64,000 bases of DNA from Saccoglossus kowalevskii (taxonomy: Eukaryota; Hemichordata; Enteropneusta; Harrimaniidae), in contig NW_003141315.1 of assembly GCF_000003605.2 (NCBI RefSeq), positions 405,432 to 469,431 on the forward strand, read 5' to 3'. The notes beneath the pieces are model-generated. The model did not search any database, was not told the DNA's origin, and was given only the letters and a program-made list of their open reading frames with translations. This document shows positions 27,201 to 39,335 of this stretch, piece after piece. Position numbers and translations under genes: made by a program. How positions within the stretch are numbered: the stretch's first letter is position 1; every line of letters begins with the position of its first letter.

Positions 27201-30200
27201 AACCTAATTGATGTAAAAGAAATTTCACGGAGAGATAACATCACCGACTATGGGGTCAATAGTAATACACATCAAAGAGATTTTCAACCTGATACAGAAA
27301 CTTAGCATATAACTTTTAGCAAATTTCCCATTTCTATATATTCACATCTATTTTCATACTGCCCCCTTATAAATAGAGTTATTTTCATACCCCCCATATT
27401 TAGTGTTCTATTCTCTATCACGTCTATTGTTGTATATACACTGGTTACATAGGCCAGCAGAACAGTGGACGCAATGACAGTTACAGATTAAACATTATTT
27501 TGAGTAAACAAGTTGTTTGTCTTTCTCGCTCTCAATGAGATCTCGACGGCCATTCGAGAATAAGGTATATTCTCTCGTATGTAGCGTAGTTATTATTGGA
27601 CCTGATTTATTGGGTAAACTTGAATTCAAATTCTACCGTAAGCTGAACGCCGAAAAGAGGTCGATCATCCATACTATGTGAGTGAGTAAATGGTAGCCAA
27701 ACTGATTACGGATAACACTAACAGATGCGATTTTGGGGAATTCTTGGTTAAGGGCAAAATGCACTATATGGACTTTCAGAAATTGTATTTGCATACAAGT
27801 GTAAGATAGTAGAAGACAGCAGTTACAATAAATATTGCCTGACACAAAATACTTTACAAAAATGTTATATACTTCTTCAATCATATCTTAGACTCCCGAC
27901 GATTACCAAACGGAGTTCAATATTCGTGGGGGAGAAGAGACTTATGCCAGTCGGCTCGCACCACAGGGATACGACGCAGTATGGGCTGCAGCATTAGCGT
28001 TGAACGCGACGGCAGAGGATCTGGCAGAAACAGGTACTAACACGCTTGCAACATATATATGCATTGCATATGCAATAGATAAAAGTGTACGTTATCGAAC
28101 TGAATAACATCCCACTGATCAAAATAAATTGCGTTGAAAAAAAAGCACATCAAATGACCGCCACTACATCAGAAACGATAAGAAATAGCACGCTTGTTTT
28201 GCACTATCAACAATTATACAGAAAGGCAGACGTACAGATGGTCAGAGCCCACATTATTATATAATCTTCATCCCCCGAATAAGATGACGCCAAATGAATA
28301 GATGTGTGTTAATAGAAGTCAGATTCGAGTCACCGATGACCGAACGTATACAGACATATATATTGATGTAAATTGCCTCGTTGCATTTTTTCTCGAACAC
28401 ATTAAAACCAAATTATAAAATACGAGTGTTTAAATATTCTAGGAGAATCATTAGGTGAGTTTACTTATGATGACGAATACATAGCTGACATGATACTCAA
28501 TAACATTAGGAGCTTAGAATTCCAAGGAATCAAGGTAAGAAAGTCAATTAAGAATACCTATGCGCATATCGAATACTTTCTGTCTGGTTGGGCCGCTAAT
28601 GGTTCCTCGTGGCGTCAAACCTTTCTGAAAACTTGTCTAAGTGCCAACGAGCTTGAATACAACCATTAATTTAAGTATTAGATTTTTCACCAATTATATT
28701 GATAGGACGATTCTAATTTATTTACAATTGTAAGTTTGTATATCGGGCGTGAAATTAGTTTTATAGAAAATGCACGCATCGATTGCTGAGCAATTTTTCA
28801 ATTATTTTGAATACGTTCTTCAATTATTGAACCAATGATGATTAGAGAAAAATTGTTCATTAACTAAAGTAAATTTTTTGATATTATCTTTATAACTGCA
28901 TCTATTTGTGCTTCCGTAGGGCCCGGTCTCATTCGATGAAAATGGCGATCCTCGGTCAGTTTCAAAAATATTACAACTGCAAGGTAATAAGATTATAAAT
29001 AAAATTTGTATTGAGTCTCGGCAAATAATGAACACACTGTCCACCTCGATGAACATTGATTTTTACAATGCATTTGCCACGAGGTCACAGTGTCGGGTCA
29101 AATATTAACCCACAATGCACAATGATTATCAATATTTGACCAACTTGTCTGCGGCTTATAACCATTTACACAGTTTGTGCAACACAGGGATAAATTACGT
29201 AATGGGCACGAATAAAGTTTGATACAATTATATGCAAACACCCGGCACTGCACACACCATAGCAAAATCAGTAACGTTCATGCAGCAAGAAGGAAAGACA
29301 ACATTCCAACTATTCCCATATATTAGTAACATATTGCATACAATAGCGCATAAATAAATTGTCCAGGGTAATAAGAATTCGTTAATGTTATAAGCATAGT
29401 TGCCCCATTAAATTGTACGTAGCCGGCGATTGGTGTTCTTCAATTGAAGCGTTGAACTCGACCTTCACACAACCGTAGTAGTAAAATTTCCTTTCCAGTT
29501 TGACTTCAGTCTTTGCAGACGTAATGTTAAACGCCAGGTTTGGTTACGATACATTATAAATCCTCCTAAATAAACACTATGGCAGATTCGATGAAGTACT
29601 CGATACGGTGATACACAAAAACTTAAATAGATTTTTCTTCGTATGCACTGGATGGAAAGGTAAATACACGTTGCTGGTGCCGGTGCTAAATTCAAAAATT
29701 CTGTTTTTTGATAAAACAGACGCCCACGAATTGGTGTTATGTCAGCCATAATTGCTACTGACTTGTGATACCAATGAATGTTTCCCTAGATCTGTAAATC
29801 GAATTGATAAATACCTACCTAGGAATTTGGTTTGTTTGGTTAAAAAAACACAAAAAAACGTAAACGTGTGTAAAATGTAATTTGTTGTTCGTAATTTTGG
29901 TGGATGAATTGCGTTCCACAGGTTACGGTTCAATTAACACCAATGCCAGGTAGGGTGTGAGTTACATCGTTATTTAAAAATTTAGCCATTCTGATTTTTC
30001 ATTGGCGTGTCACACTACATTCACGTTGACGTCATTTTCAAACTCGTCTTGTGTGCGTATAATTGTAATTGTCATAGTCATCGAAACTCACTCACCGTAA
30101 ATTTTAAATAAGCGTCAAACGAGAGAGTGAACATCCTAAAATGTTGAGGAATATCGTAATAATAGTAACTGCAATGTTGTTGATCATCAGACGGCAAACG

Positions 30201-33200
30201 AATAACAGTGGGCATAGCTAGGCCATCTGAAGAAATCCGTTGGCTTCAGGACTCGCCTATAATATGGGAAGGTAAGGCTCCTGACAACAAGTTACAAAAA
30301 ACCCTGTTGGTTTTAAGAAATGTCACACTTTTGAATTAATTTAGTTATATTTATTACTTTCATATGCGTGAACTATGTACAAATCTTTATATTTGCGCAC
30401 GACGGGAAATAAAAAAGATGGCGGGTATGAATCCCTAACTGTGTTATTTTTTGCACAACCAATAGCAGGACGACCACCTGTCGATGGAAAGAAAGTTACA
30501 ATACTTCCTGTACGCATTACGTTATCGCTGTACGTACCAATGTGTGTTTTATCCGGAGTGGGGATTATGTTAGCGATGGCGCTGTTATCATTCAATGTAC
30601 TTAATCGCGAAAACAGGTATGGATATTTTAGATAATTTACAGCGGGACTGTCGTCAAAACTGCGCATGTGCATGTGCATGTGCATAAGGAGGGTCTCACA
30701 CAACAACGAATGTTTGCATATTGATAACATTTATTCATTCAGTTTTCCTACATGCAAAACAATTATGTTCGAATTCGTTCGTTCTTTTACATAGATAACG
30801 TTTTTATGTGACGATATGTTACTGTTACGACCATTGTTCCCGGCCGTAAGCAATGTTTGTATTTTAGCTATGTATAGCGCCGGGTCTGCGCAATGTAGAT
30901 ATTTTGTTTCGATTGTGCATGTTCCGTTTTATCCCCGATTATACATGTCCCGCCCTCATCCACTTGTCGCCAGGCAACCAAACACAAACAGGCTATCGGA
31001 CCAATATTTCGGATCCGAAGTGGACGAAGGGGGAGCATAAATTTTTCCTCACAGTATAAAAGGGGGCCAGCACACACAGTCCCCAGAGAACGGTCCTCCC
31101 AATCCAAATCAAGGGCAATGGATAAGTATTGTGTCGAACCAGCTCTAACTGTACCCACAAACACGCTAGCACAAATAATGAGACTTAATAATTCCAAACA
31201 ACAAACGNNNNNNNNNNNNNNNNNNNNNNNNNNNNNNNNNNNNNNNNNNNNNNNNNNNNNNNNNNNNNNNNNNNNNNNNNNNNNNNNNNNNNNNNNNNNN
31301 NNNNNNNNNNNNNNNNNNNNNNNNNNNNNNNNNNNNNNNNNNNNNNNNNNNNNNNNNNNNNNNNNNNNNNNNNNNNNNNNNNNNNNNNNNNNNNNNNNNN
31401 NNNNNNNNNNNNNNNNNNNNNNNNNNNNNNNNNNNNNNNNNNNNNNNNNNNNNNNNNNNNNNNNNNNNNNNNNNNNNNNNNNNNNNNNNNNNNNNNNNNN
31501 NNNNNNNNNNNNNNNNNNNNNNNNNNNNNNNNNNNNNNNNNNNNNNNNNNNNNNNNNNNNNNNNNNNNNNNNNNNNNNNNNNNNNNNNNNNNNNNNNNNN
31601 NNNNNNNNNNNNNNNNNNNNNNNNNNNNNNNNNNNNNNNNNNNNNNNNNNNNNNNNNNNNNNNNNNNNNNNNNNNNNNNNNNNNNNNNNNNNNNNNNNNN
31701 NNNNNNNNNNNNNNNNNNNNNNNNNNNNNNNNNNNNNNNNNNNNNNNNNNNNNNNNNNNNNNNNNNNNNNNNNNNNNNNNNNNNNNNNNNNNNNNNNNNN
31801 NNNNNNNNNNNNNNNNNNNNNNNNNNNNNNNNNNNNNNNNNNNNNNNNNNNNNNNNNNNNNNNNNNNNNNNNNNNNNNNNNNNNNNNNNNNNNNNNNNNN
31901 NNNNNNNNNNNNNNNNNNNNNNNNNNNNNNNNNNNNNNNNNNNNNNNNNNNNNNNNNNNNNNNNNNNNNNNNNNNNNNNNNNNNNNNNNNNNNNNNNNNN
32001 NNNNNNNNNNNNNNNNNNNNNNNNNNNNNNNNNNNNNNNNNNNNNNNNNNNNNNNNNNNNNNNNNNNNNNNNNNNNNNNNNNNNNNNNNNNNNNNNNNNN
32101 NNNNNNNNNNNNNNNNNNNNNNNNNNNNNNNNNNNNNNNNNNNNNNNNTACAGCGTCAGCCTCGTGGTTTCTGGGAGCGCAACGTCTTTCATTCATGGAA
32201 AGTTCGTTCACAGGATCCAAGACTCCCTCAGTCTCACAGCTGACTCCAGCGGCGACCAGGATGATTCCCCTCCTCTGCTACAGGTGTTCAGTCGGGAATC
32301 AATACAGTTATTCGCCTGATTTAGTTGAATCTTCACTCCGCTCACTGTAACCAAGTTCAGATCTTCCGGCCATTTTTCTATTCCCCCTTTTTGCGCGTTC
32401 CTTCCACCAATCCGACAACTCGCCACTCTAGGTCAAAGGTCGGTCACTCTCAATTAGCATAAAAAACTCCAAATTTAGGAAAGACATCCCCAACCCGTGT
32501 CTCGCTCCTCTACACGGTAAATTCTAACAGTCTAAAATAAGCCACATACCATGGCATCGGGCAAACACCATGGCAACCAGTTTCCACATAAATACTAACC
32601 CAAAAAGTGATCCACACTCGGTTAATAAACCGGTAATAAAACAGCACTTCGTAAATCACTTAAATACTGCATAATAGTACACTCGGTTACCTAGTCAACG
32701 CTAATACTACGTGTGACATACAGGTCATTTCGAATCATACCGGAACATGTCATACCAGATTTAACGTTATTTATGTAGTTCATATACATAGTTCATATGC
32801 GCATGTGTCGTGATGTGCGTGTACAGTGATCCCCCCTCAACAAAAATGTTGAGGGGGCGTCGCCCCCCTAAAATCAAGCTGAAATCCTTTGTGTCAGCAA
32901 AATTTACCGCTCAAATGCAGAGTCTGGATTTCAAAATTTCAAAAAGGGGGAGCATATCCCGGACCCCTTAGATAGGTCGCACCTCCGATGCGCGGGTTGG
33001 TAAGCAGATCTCGCCCCTCCATGCAAAATATCGTGCCGCCGCCTCTGGTGTACATATTATTATTTATCAGTATCTCGAATATGAAGGCGTTTTTCGCATA
33101 GAATTACAAAAAAGACATTGCCATCTAATTTGCATTCGTGGTAGATTTCATCTTCTAAAACACAATCCAAAGAATGGTAGATATAAATCCATTTGTTTTT

Positions 33201-36200
33201 ATAGAAGAATATTTTTTTTAAAAATATGTTACATTATGTAACGCCTAAATGTATCTTCTTCCAGGTTCGAAACTCGCCGCAGAATTGAGCATGCGCACAT
33301 TTATGTATTCGGGATTCTGGAATTCTAAGTGCAAGCACATTTGATGAAAATAACTTGTCTGTTGCTTGCTTGTTGTTATAATAAGCGCTCGATTCATATA
33401 ACGCCATAATTGCTCTTGTATTTGCATTTATTTAATACATTTATATATTCAATAAACAAGACATTCGCGATATCTCATATGCATAATTTCGGGTTCTTAT
33501 TTTTCTTAGGACGATAAAGCTGTCTTCTCCTAATCTAAATAACGTCATACTGGTGGGATGTCTTTTGACGTATACATCGGTTTTTATCAACGATTTCGAA
33601 ACGAATTCTTTGCTCCCGTTGCACTTGGTGTGTAAGGTAAGGTGTCTGTTGACAAATATATTAATGAATTTCATTCAAAGTATGCGATACTGCATTAATA
33701 AAATATTGTGTTTGACTCTTAGGGGTGATCATTTCAAAAACAAAAATAATGCTGGTTGTGTGATATTTAGGACAGACCAGGAGATGTTTCTTACGTCTAT
33801 GTATTATGATAATTTATATCAGATCAAGGATCATATAAGTTCCGAATCCGTTTTAACTGAAAAAGATACATATAAATAAGGTATAATATGAAACTAAGGA
33901 TTGGGAGTGTGCATTTGAGAATATATTCTTTCACATCACACACATATCATGTATATGGCGCCAAACTCTCGACCCTTTACTAACGCCTAGCTCCGATGTT
34001 AGTAATATCTAATCGTCCATTACTATTTATGCAAACGTCGCAAACTATGGTACGATGTCATAAGGGGTCTCAATGTCAGAAAATGCTATTAGTTCGTTGA
34101 CCAGTTTTGCATCGCAATTAATAATTACTAGCATAATATGTAGCTGGAATACGATATGTAATTGTCAGCGTCAGTGACATGATTAATACAGATTGAACGT
34201 TGACGACTTTAGGTACTTCAACAACAACACAAATGTTTTTGGCACATTATTTTTGCAATAAAATTCGAATTATGTTTAAAGTCAGTCTTCGAAAGTATCT
34301 GAATATATTTTAGTGTTTACTTTTTATTTACTATGTTTTGTTTTTCATTACTCATAAATTATTAATTCGTGATAATAAAACGATTAGTCTAGTGAAATAT
34401 CATACAAATACCCCTGAATCATGATCATGAATCGTCTTGTAAATCAGTTGAAATGTTACCACTTGCCGTCCCTGTAAATAAAATATTCATTGATGGAGTG
34501 CACTATTTACAAGTGAGATAATCTTCTTGAATATGCTCTCTCAAATTGCGAATCCCGATGTTCGGTTTACAATTTAAAAAGCTGCGAAATGAATTCACAG
34601 TATCAACAGAATATAAATACTGTAATTCTATCAATATAGATTATTTTATCTAATATTCATTTGTTCCGAAACTTACCTTTGAGTCCACATATCAATCAGA
34701 CATTTTAAAGTCTCTCCTAGAATATCATCTATGTGATAACATTAATATGAATTGTAAGGCAATGTTAATGTATTCCATAGTTATTCTTAATGAGTAATTT
34801 CATAAAAATAATTTGAAAAATTCAGTTCAGTATATTTTCCTAGATAGAATAATTGTACTATGCATATATGTATTGTGCATAGCGATTAATAATATAAGTA
34901 CAACCACAACACTATTCAGTAAGGTAGATTTAATACATTATTCATTCATTTCACTTCACTGCATTAGCACAAAGCGATAGACACTCATCTCATAAATGTG
35001 TTATACGTGCTGTTCTGTTAAAATATTTAAATGTATTTTACAAAAATCTAAGGGGAATTTTAATGTATGAATGGAGGTCGTCGCGCCGCGTCCTGTTCGA
35101 TTTGGGACTCATAGCGACTCATAGCTGCGCGGCGACCACCCCTCTCAGTGTTCAAACTATAGAAACTATTTCACCTCTCCGGGACTTGGCATAAATATGG
35201 GAATGCGTCATCGAACAAAACTTGCGTAACATTTGGTACATAAGGTGGCCAAATTATTTTATGCAATATGTTTATTTGGGAATAAAATCGCAACTAAGAA
35301 ACGTATTTTGAGACCGCATGTCTGGTTGTACCACATCCTGCAAACCTTGTGCGTAATCAAACTGGAAAACTTCAAGGATTTTTGATGCACACTATACGCA
35401 AAGATTTTGTTTATATCTACGTTATAAGCAACAACATTAATTGGCGTTTAAGAATACATTTTGAACCGTATTTTTACCAACGCAATACAACCTGAAAGAC
35501 AACTTACGTGGTTCAAAATTTACATCTGCTTTCGCCTATCTAGCTTAACGCCGTGTTCCTGTTATTGGGCTTCACCCTTGCTTTCGGGGCAATGTTTTCC
35601 AAGACATGGAGAGTGTATAGAATATTTACCAAGGGAACAGTAAAGAAATTAGTAAGTACGATTTATGCATATTTGAACAGTATATGGCTGGTTCGCAACA
35701 GCGAAGAATACACAGTTATTCACTGTTAAGTATTATAGTAATTCTAGCGTGAATGGGCAACGTACGTTTATTTTGACCAGATTTGTCTCCTACCCAATGA
35801 TTACATTATCACATTTACACAATATTACTGTAAATGTATGTTCGTACTTGTGGTGAGATTCTTGGCCTATTTATAATACAGATGGGCAAACGTTTATGTT
35901 AACGTATTTGTGATTATTCTTGGTCATTAACGGTTTTTCTTCAGGTTGTCAGAGATGCTCAACTCATCGGATCAGTGTTGCTACTTCTTTTACTAGATGC
36001 TATCATTATAGTGCTATGGGAAATTTTGGATCCTGTAGTGAAAATTACAATAGAACTACCAGAAGAGGTAATTGTTTACACATGATCAACTAAATTCCGA
36101 CGAATACAATAGCAACGAACTTTGAATTCCAAATGAATATAATCACTCAAACATAATAAGGAAATACAATTTGCGGTTAGAAAAATCGTAAATAAAAGTA

Positions 36201-39200
36201 TTTATAATAATCTATATGTTATCAGCGTTTTAATAACTTTACATATGTAACAAAAATAAATCCAAATTTGTTCCAAATTAATTTTTCTAAAAACGTAATT
36301 TGATATAACAATGCGCTCTTTACTGGATACGTAACGTACATTACAAACGTGCATTTCACAAGTTTCAGGGATCGAATTCTCAATCTTGCTATTGGACTAG
36401 ATCTCATAAAAAGCACGTATATCGCATTGTTTTATTTGTTCATTTCTAATTATTAGGCTAGACACACCTGAATGAAGCACTATTTGTATCTATTGCTTTG
36501 TTTTTTAAAGAAATTAACTTAGCATTAACATTAGCTCACTGTCCGTGCACAACAAATGATATTTTTTGGCTAAAGAGCACATATTAATAATTTACGAGTA
36601 ACCCAAAAAATGATCGAATACAATCTACTATATCTTTAATACAATCTACTATATTTTTAATACAATCTACTATATTTTACTAATACACCTTTGTAAGGAC
36701 AATAGAGTATGATTAATAGAAAACAAAGAACGCAAATGATTCAAATGACACCGGAAGTTATTTATACTCTTGTTAATTCGAAGCTCATATGCGCGCGCGT
36801 TTTTACGACTTCAACAAAGGAATACCACTATGATTACTGTCACAATAACGTTTTTATTTTATGACAAATCAAACCACATCTTTTATCTCAAGATGCATTT
36901 TCAACAAATGTATCTATACATAAAACACTGGAATATCCATATGTAATTCAAGTAAATGTAACAGCTGCCGATGTGTCAATCATGTGGTATTACAAGATCG
37001 CGAATCTATAAAAATCACATTGTACCATCAATTATGTCCTAAAATGATAAATTTGTAAAATTGTATTTGTGAGGTTGTAGTTTTGGTGACAATCCAGTAT
37101 TTCCCTAAATTTGAAATATATAATGATTACGTGATCAGCAATAATTCTACTGTAATATTTATAACAGCAAATCAACGATGAAGACGAAGTGATACAACCC
37201 AAATTAGACGTATGCACGTCCCAGTACATGGGTTATTGGATGGGGGTGATATTTGCCACCAAAGGTATAATGTTGCTGCTGGGCGCCTTCCTGGCGTGGG
37301 AGACCAGAAAGGTAAATATGTCCGAATAATATTCGGAATAAACAACATTTTATTTTCTACCATGATTATTTGACATTTCTTATGCTTTATCAGCTACTGC
37401 AATCATTTCAAGTCATGCGCAATAAAACCTTTCGGAGTCTAAACGGAAAATTCAACAATGGTGGTACGCTATCTTTGATTAACAGTCGGGATGTGTCCTA
37501 TGGTAGGTAAATATATGGTGGGTACTCTGGGCGGGGGTTTGCCTTTTGAATAAATACTCAGTGACTTTCGCTCAGAAGCATTACACGTTATTACCTAGAC
37601 TGGCAAAGTCGGGACTTTTTTTTTGTTTTACAAAAAAAAAAAATAACTAATTGTTCTTTTAGTCCTTTCAGCGTGATCGCGAAAATTAACCTGACCGCTA
37701 TAGAAATCCCGACTGGACGCATCTGCGGGCATTTGACTGCTATTAATTATTCATGGTGTTATTGATTATTCATGAGTGGATGTGTGAAAGTAAACATGAC
37801 CTTTTAAAGGTTGATTTGATTCGATCGCAGAGATGGATACTTTAACTTTCTAAGTACAAAGGCGATACTTTCATCCATGTTTACTGGAAACAAGTCGATT
37901 TAAATGTCCAATGTGTATAACCTCAGACTAGTAATTGTATTACTAGTCTGAGGTATAACTAATCTTTCAAAATCGCTAGGACCTCAGAAGTGAAAGGTCA
38001 CGTACATTAATATAGATAAGATATGACGTATACAGCTGCACTCTGATTCATTGTCAATGCAAGTCAACAACTTTTAATTAGCATAATCACCGGAGTGATT
38101 CCGCTCCGGTTTTCACTCCAACGCAGGGGGTCGCCCGCGGATGCGTCCAGTCGTGATTTCTTTCGTAGTCACGCTAGTTTTCGCGATCACGCTAAATAGG
38201 CTAAATTGGCAATTAATTATATTTTTTTGTAAAAGAAAAAAGAAGTCCCGACTTTGCCAGTCTAGATATTACCTTATGACTTCACAAACACTTAGCATTG
38301 TGTATAAAGTTAACTATTCATATAGCTAGCATACTTCCCTTCTTTTCGAAACATCAACGGTACATAACAAATGCTAGCTTGGAAATAAAAATCACATTGT
38401 CCCTTTTCATCCAAACAAATAATTACAACATAGTTTTAAAGGTTGTAGTTTTGTCAAATAGAAGTTTTATACCAGCCTTTTTATATTGACGTACAACTAT
38501 AATTGTTGTGACACGGATGCTCTTACAGCGAAATACTAGTATTCGAAATCATTTCTTGGTCCATACGTAAATATTAATGCATTCATAGTTAATATCTAGT
38601 CTGATGATTATACATAAAATAACAAGGTACGGTTAATGATTAATCATGCAAATCATTGCATATTTGCATACTAAACATATGTTAATTATTCACCTTCCGG
38701 TCTATTAACGTTCCAGGAGTATCGGGCGCATAGATAGATAAGGTTGACCAAACTCTGTTTTATCTACAGGTGAAAATACCAGCCCTCAACGACTCTCAGT
38801 ATATAGGGATGAGTCTGTACAACGTGGTCATACTCTGTGGCATCGGCGCTCCAATGTCACTAATTCTAAAATATCAACCACATGTATCTTTTGGTATGAC
38901 ATCAGCATTGGTTATTTTGGGAACTACAGTCACACAGTGTCTAGTATTTATACCAAAGGTAATCGTAAAAGTAATTATTGACAACTTTGCACTGATCGAT
39001 CATGTTATACGACTCTGGAACAATAGGTCGGAATCAAAGTTTTAGTTATTTGATTGCTGAGTGATCAATAACATGTCAATTCAAAATGGTCGCTCGACTC
39101 TTAGTGAGGTACGAGCCGAGGCGAATATTTGCTTCCATTGCCATATTCTACAGTTTCATTAAATGGAGATTATGTGTTGTAATGACGTGATATTTGTCAT

Positions 39201-39335
39201 GATTAGTAATTGCTTCTGTTGTAACTGTTTCAGGTTTTGAATTTAAAGGATAACAAAGTTCAGTCGGATACTCGTACAATGTTTACTACCATGGACAACC
39301 ATAAACCTTCGCCTTCTTCGATAGCGACAACGTAG
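16451..39335 (+). CDS. GABA-B-like metabotropic receptor, 743 residues, 18 exons, complete
   Basis: Exons: 16451-16672, 22850-22987, 23235-23405, 24728-24829, 25395-25460, 25859-26008, 27047-27109, 27892-28033, 28443-28534, 28920-28983, 30191-30271, 30469-30616, 33510-33636, 35544-35651, 35945-36067, 37168-37311, 38770-38958, 39234-39335. All phases close and the stop is TAG. The product is a class C G-protein-coupled receptor for the plasma membrane: signal peptide (MVRATIFMCILFVMMC), a Venus-flytrap domain to about residue 430 (GAWSGGDAQ, GCSFVSE, AHNPAR, FYVDVARRVFCE, WIIQGWYEADWW, YDAVWAAALALN), seven membrane helices, and VC and DVC cysteines for the class C loop disulphide. Most positions matching GABA-contact residues of human GABBR1 are kept (W, S, H, Y, W), but the glutamate before APxxYDA appears as L. 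The C-tail is only about 33 residues, with no coiled coil. Exon-1 start: the first ATG giving a signal peptide. The ligand may not be GABA. Confidence 0.95.
18751..18867. mobile_element. Short hairpin MITE (ggtggtcgtcgcgc ends) in receptor intron 1
   Basis: Left arm ggtggtcgtcgcgc and right arm gcgcgacgaccac face each other across about 60 bases, and the right side ends in ctttaag, giving TTAA. The interior resembles the copies at 1760-1872, 35075-35144, 46130-46231 and 52463-52559. It is a non-coding member of the local TTAA MITE group. Confidence 0.7.
19995..20920 (+). repeat. 36-bp satellite, 25 units plus two 13-bp insertions, in receptor intron 1
   Basis: The unit reads atcacatatcataaactatt followed by gtctaaaacgtacaag. 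The array of 926 bases equals 25 units of 36 bases plus two identical 13-base extra pieces. Those extras (in ttgtctacaactattgacta) lie 193 bases apart, which is five units plus 13, so a five-unit block was itself duplicated. Because 36 is a multiple of three and the unit lacks a stop in one frame, an artificial 12-residue repeat ORF (ITYHKLLSKTYK) runs through it. There is no spacer diversity, so this is not a CRISPR array. Confidence 0.97.
23908..24169 (+). repeat. Dispersed repeat of about 400 bp, copy 2, truncated
   Basis: It starts with the foldback gagggtacctcaaagtatgc and its partner gtgcatactttgaggtatcc, then ggtggcagccatgtttgttt and cgcgcgtaat as in the copy at 6277-6690. It breaks off at a TTTA tetranucleotide tract. 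It lies in receptor intron 3. Confidence 0.75.
24170..24219. repeat. (TTTA)n microsatellite
   Basis: About twelve uninterrupted TTTA units lie in receptor intron 3, directly attached to the end of the dispersed repeat. Confidence 0.95.
30825..32352. mobile_element. Possible LTR-retroelement fossil spanning an assembly gap, in receptor intron 12
   Basis: A tgttactgttacgacc start, a tataaaaggg box near 31057 and GC-richer flanks give the left side a promoter-like LTR look. The right side (32149-32352) ends in a cactgtaacca word. The middle is unresolved (N), so family, completeness and ends cannot be settled. No gag, pol or envelope similarity was seen in the readable part. Old or solo LTR status is a guess. 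Confidence 0.3.
31208..32148. other. Assembly gap (941 N)
   Basis: Unknown bases. The gap lies wholly within receptor intron 12 (30617-33509), and exons 12 and 13 on either side join in frame with no missing residues, so the coding sequence is unaffected. Confidence 0.99.
32828..32862. repeat. Hairpin ccccctcaacaa/ttgttgaggggg type
   Basis: cccccctcaac and gttgagggggcg pair around aaaaat. The following 180 bases (ggggg-agcatatcccgga, gcgcgggttgg) have the look of an interspersed repeat but no partner exists in this window. Confidence 0.45.
34840..35350. repeat. Inverted partner of the 1580-2060 block
   Basis: This matches 1580-2060 in reverse complement and contains the small hairpin MITE at 35075-35144 (gaggtcgtcgcgccgcgtcc facing gctgcgcggcgaccacc). 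It lies in receptor intron 13 (33637-35543). Confidence 0.7.
37598..38265. mobile_element. Foldback DNA element with long inverted arms, receptor intron 16
   Basis: The ends are tagactggcaaagtcgggac and its exact inverse at 38246-38265. Inward, the arms keep matching for about 140 bases (agcgtgatcgcgaaaa, gactggacgcatc, gcgggc on the left and their inverses on the right). The flanking TA or CTAG is the same on both sides. There is no transposase, so it is a non-autonomous long-arm MITE or foldback element. A perfect 15-bp hairpin lies inside at 37921-37953. Confidence 0.9.
37921..37953. repeat. Perfect 15-bp hairpin with 3-base loop
   Basis: cctcagactagtaat pairs exactly with attactagtctgagg around tgt, inside the foldback element. 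It is likely part of that element and not a host regulatory site. Confidence 0.85.

Noticed and set aside
30868-32350. Three very long ORFs around 31-32 kb
   Set aside because: Most of their length is the N gap, which cannot contain stops; the readable ends show no domain.
38959-39045. Read-through end of receptor exon 17 as the protein C-terminus
   Set aside because: A GT donor after the FIPK codons joins in phase to an exon with a good acceptor and a stop at 39335, and the inverted copy preserves the same intron arrangement.
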